From Candidatus Altimarinota bacterium (GTDB lineage: Bacteria; Patescibacteriota; Gracilibacteria; BD1-5; UBA6164), in assembly GCA_020631575.1 (NCBI GenBank), contig JAHDGX010000001.1, forward strand, positions 1 through 9,279: a stretch of 9,279 nucleotides of DNA, given 5' to 3'. The translations under genes and the position numbers were made by a program. This document shows, in pieces, positions 8,334-9,279 of the stretch. The notes beneath the pieces are model-generated. The model saw only the letters and a list, made by a program, of their open reading frames with translations. It searched no databases and was not told the DNA's origin. Position 1 is the stretch's first letter, and the number at the start of each line of letters is the position of its first letter.

Positions 8334-9275
8334 ATGAATATAGCATTTTTTGGTACACCTGACTTTGCATGAGAAATCCTCTCATGAATTTTAGAATACC
8401 CGGAAGTTAATTGTAGGCTTGTTGTTTCACAGCCAGATAAGCCCGTATGAAGAAAAAGGCTTTTGCAGGCAACACCGGTGAGGCAGGTTGCTCTTAACGC
8501 AAGTATAGAGGTGAGGCAACCAGAGAAAATTAAGAAAAATACTGATTTTCATGAATATCTCACATCTCTAGATTTAGATTTTATTGTGGTTGTTGCCTAT
8601 GGAAAGATTATCCCCAAAGCTATTTTAGATATACCGAAATATGGATGTATTAATATTCATGGAAGTATACTGCCAAAATACCGTTGAGCGAGTCCAGTGC
8701 AGGCTGCTGTAAAAGATGGACTCACTGAGACATGATTGACAACTATGTATATGTCTGCGGGGATGGATGAGTGAGATATACTTAAAATAGGGAAAGTTAA
8801 TATAGACACAGTAGACACATCAGAGGATATATTCAAAAAGTTTATACAGATAGGACCCCAGCTTCTAGTAGATACTCTTAGAGAAATACTATCGTGAGAT
8901 CTGGTGTGAGTTCCTCAAGACCACAATGAGGCAACACATTGCGCGAAGATATCTCGAGAAGATGGAGAAGTATCTTTTACAAAGCAGTCAGCATCAGAAA
9001 TATATAACACCTACAGAGCTTACACTCCCTGGCCTGGAATATACACTTGGTATGAGGAGAAGAGATTGGTTTTGGATGGGATATCTTTGCATGAAAGTAT
9101 AATGTGAGAAACTCCTTGAGAACTTGTAAAATTGTGAAAAAATACTTATTGAATAGTCTGTAAAGATAAAAAAATCCTCGAGATTACAAAGTTAAAGCTC
9201 GAGGGGAAAAGGTCTATGGATATAGTAAGTTTTGTGAATGGAAATAAAGAAGTTGTTTGATATACGTTTCAATAA
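8334..9275 (+). CDS. fmt: Methionyl-tRNA formyltransferase
   Basis: Fmt transfers a formyl group from 10-formyl-tetrahydrofolate to initiator Met-tRNA. The gene is complete at 313 residues (315 in E. coli). The N-terminal Rossmann domain starts FFGTPDFAGEIL. QPDKPVGRKR matches the family's substrate-binding loop. The catalytic set is Asn107 and His109 in NIHGSILPKYRGASPVQ and Asp145 in GMDEGDIL. The C-terminal tRNA-binding domain follows from about residue 205 and includes TPWPGIYTW at 231-239, where both Trp codons are TGG. Thirteen of 26 glycines are TGA, including the conserved ones after the catalytic loop (YRG, ETG, DEG), so the reading is secure. It starts 2 bases after the upstream stop with no Shine-Dalgarno, apparently relying on translational coupling. 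Four bases remain after the stop, so later operon members cannot be judged. Confidence 0.97.
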
Positions 9276-9279
9276 AAAA

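Larger units (their letters stand above)
1..9279. other. UGA decoded as glycine (genetic code 25) throughout the window
   Basis: In-frame TGA occurs in all ten genes: about 14 in the S41 protease, 6 in glyA, 9 in the WecA/TagO-like gene, 13 in fmt, and 13 and at least 14 in the two large minus-strand genes. In families I know, these codons sit at invariant glycines: GlyA residues 55 and 60 around KRYY, the GDSG glycine at residue 230 of the transferase, and the RG/TG/EG glycines of Fmt. TGG encodes Trp in the same genes (for example Fmt residue 233), which excludes the mycoplasma code. TAA and TAG end the genes. Table 25 is established for Absconditabacteria (SR1) and Gracilibacteria. The taxonomic placement is inferred from that. 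Confidence 0.97.

Noticed and set aside
3507..9275. Many in-frame TGA codons suggesting pseudogenes or programmed readthrough
   Set aside because: All active-site motifs are intact, frames never shift, and TGA coincides with conserved glycines, so recoding explains every case.
1..9279. Mycoplasma-type code with UGA as tryptophan
   Set aside because: UGA positions align with glycine in GlyA, Fmt and the WecA/TagO-like enzyme, and TGG encodes Trp in the same genes.
1..9279. Search by eye for tRNA, rRNA, CRISPR arrays, insertion sequences and attachment sites
   Set aside because: No cloverleaf, regularly spaced repeat, terminal inverted repeat or transposase was found on either strand.

Overview
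The window is readable only if UGA is a glycine codon (NCBI translation table 25). Every sizeable gene has in-frame TGA, and these fall on invariant glycines of well-known enzymes. Examples are both glycines flanking the KRYY core of serine hydroxymethyltransferase, the RG, TG and EG glycines of methionyl-tRNA formyltransferase, and the glycine before the aspartate in the GDSG motif of a WecA/TagO-type transferase. TAA and TAG both serve as stops, and TGG is still used for tryptophan. Together with low GC and tightly packed small operons, this points to the Candidate Phyla Radiation, Absconditabacteria (SR1) or Gracilibacteria (BD1-5). The two cannot be separated from this sequence alone.

Layout. 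Positions 1-3103 hold a minus-strand operon of four genes reading leftward: a 103-residue helical protein, a 76-residue acidic protein, a 455-residue protein (soluble head, charged helical middle, three C-terminal membrane helices), and a very hydrophobic polytopic membrane protein that runs off the left edge. Gaps between them are 3, 8 and 17 bases. None belongs to a family I recognise, so this is the least explained part of the window. Positions 3104-3506 are an AT-rich spacer between divergent units.

From 3507 everything reads rightward: an S41 C-terminal processing peptidase (3507-4790), a 190-base spacer with two hairpins, glyA (4981-6213), a small unknown protein (6259-6597), a polytopic membrane protein overlapping it (6563-7267), a WecA/TagO-type polyprenyl-phosphate sugar-phosphate transferase (7270-8331) and a complete fmt (8334-9275). 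The last three are separated by only 2 bases each, so they are almost certainly co-transcribed.

How they fit together. GlyA makes glycine and 5,10-methylene-tetrahydrofolate. Fmt uses 10-formyl-tetrahydrofolate to formylate initiator Met-tRNA, so the rightward cluster holds one source and one consumer of folate one-carbon units. The WecA/TagO-like enzyme would load a lipid carrier with an amino-sugar phosphate to start a surface glycan. The S41 protease would process exported or membrane proteins. Recognisable Shine-Dalgarno sequences are nearly absent at the gene starts.

With the standard code the genes fragment into short pieces. All coordinates below use UGA = Gly.
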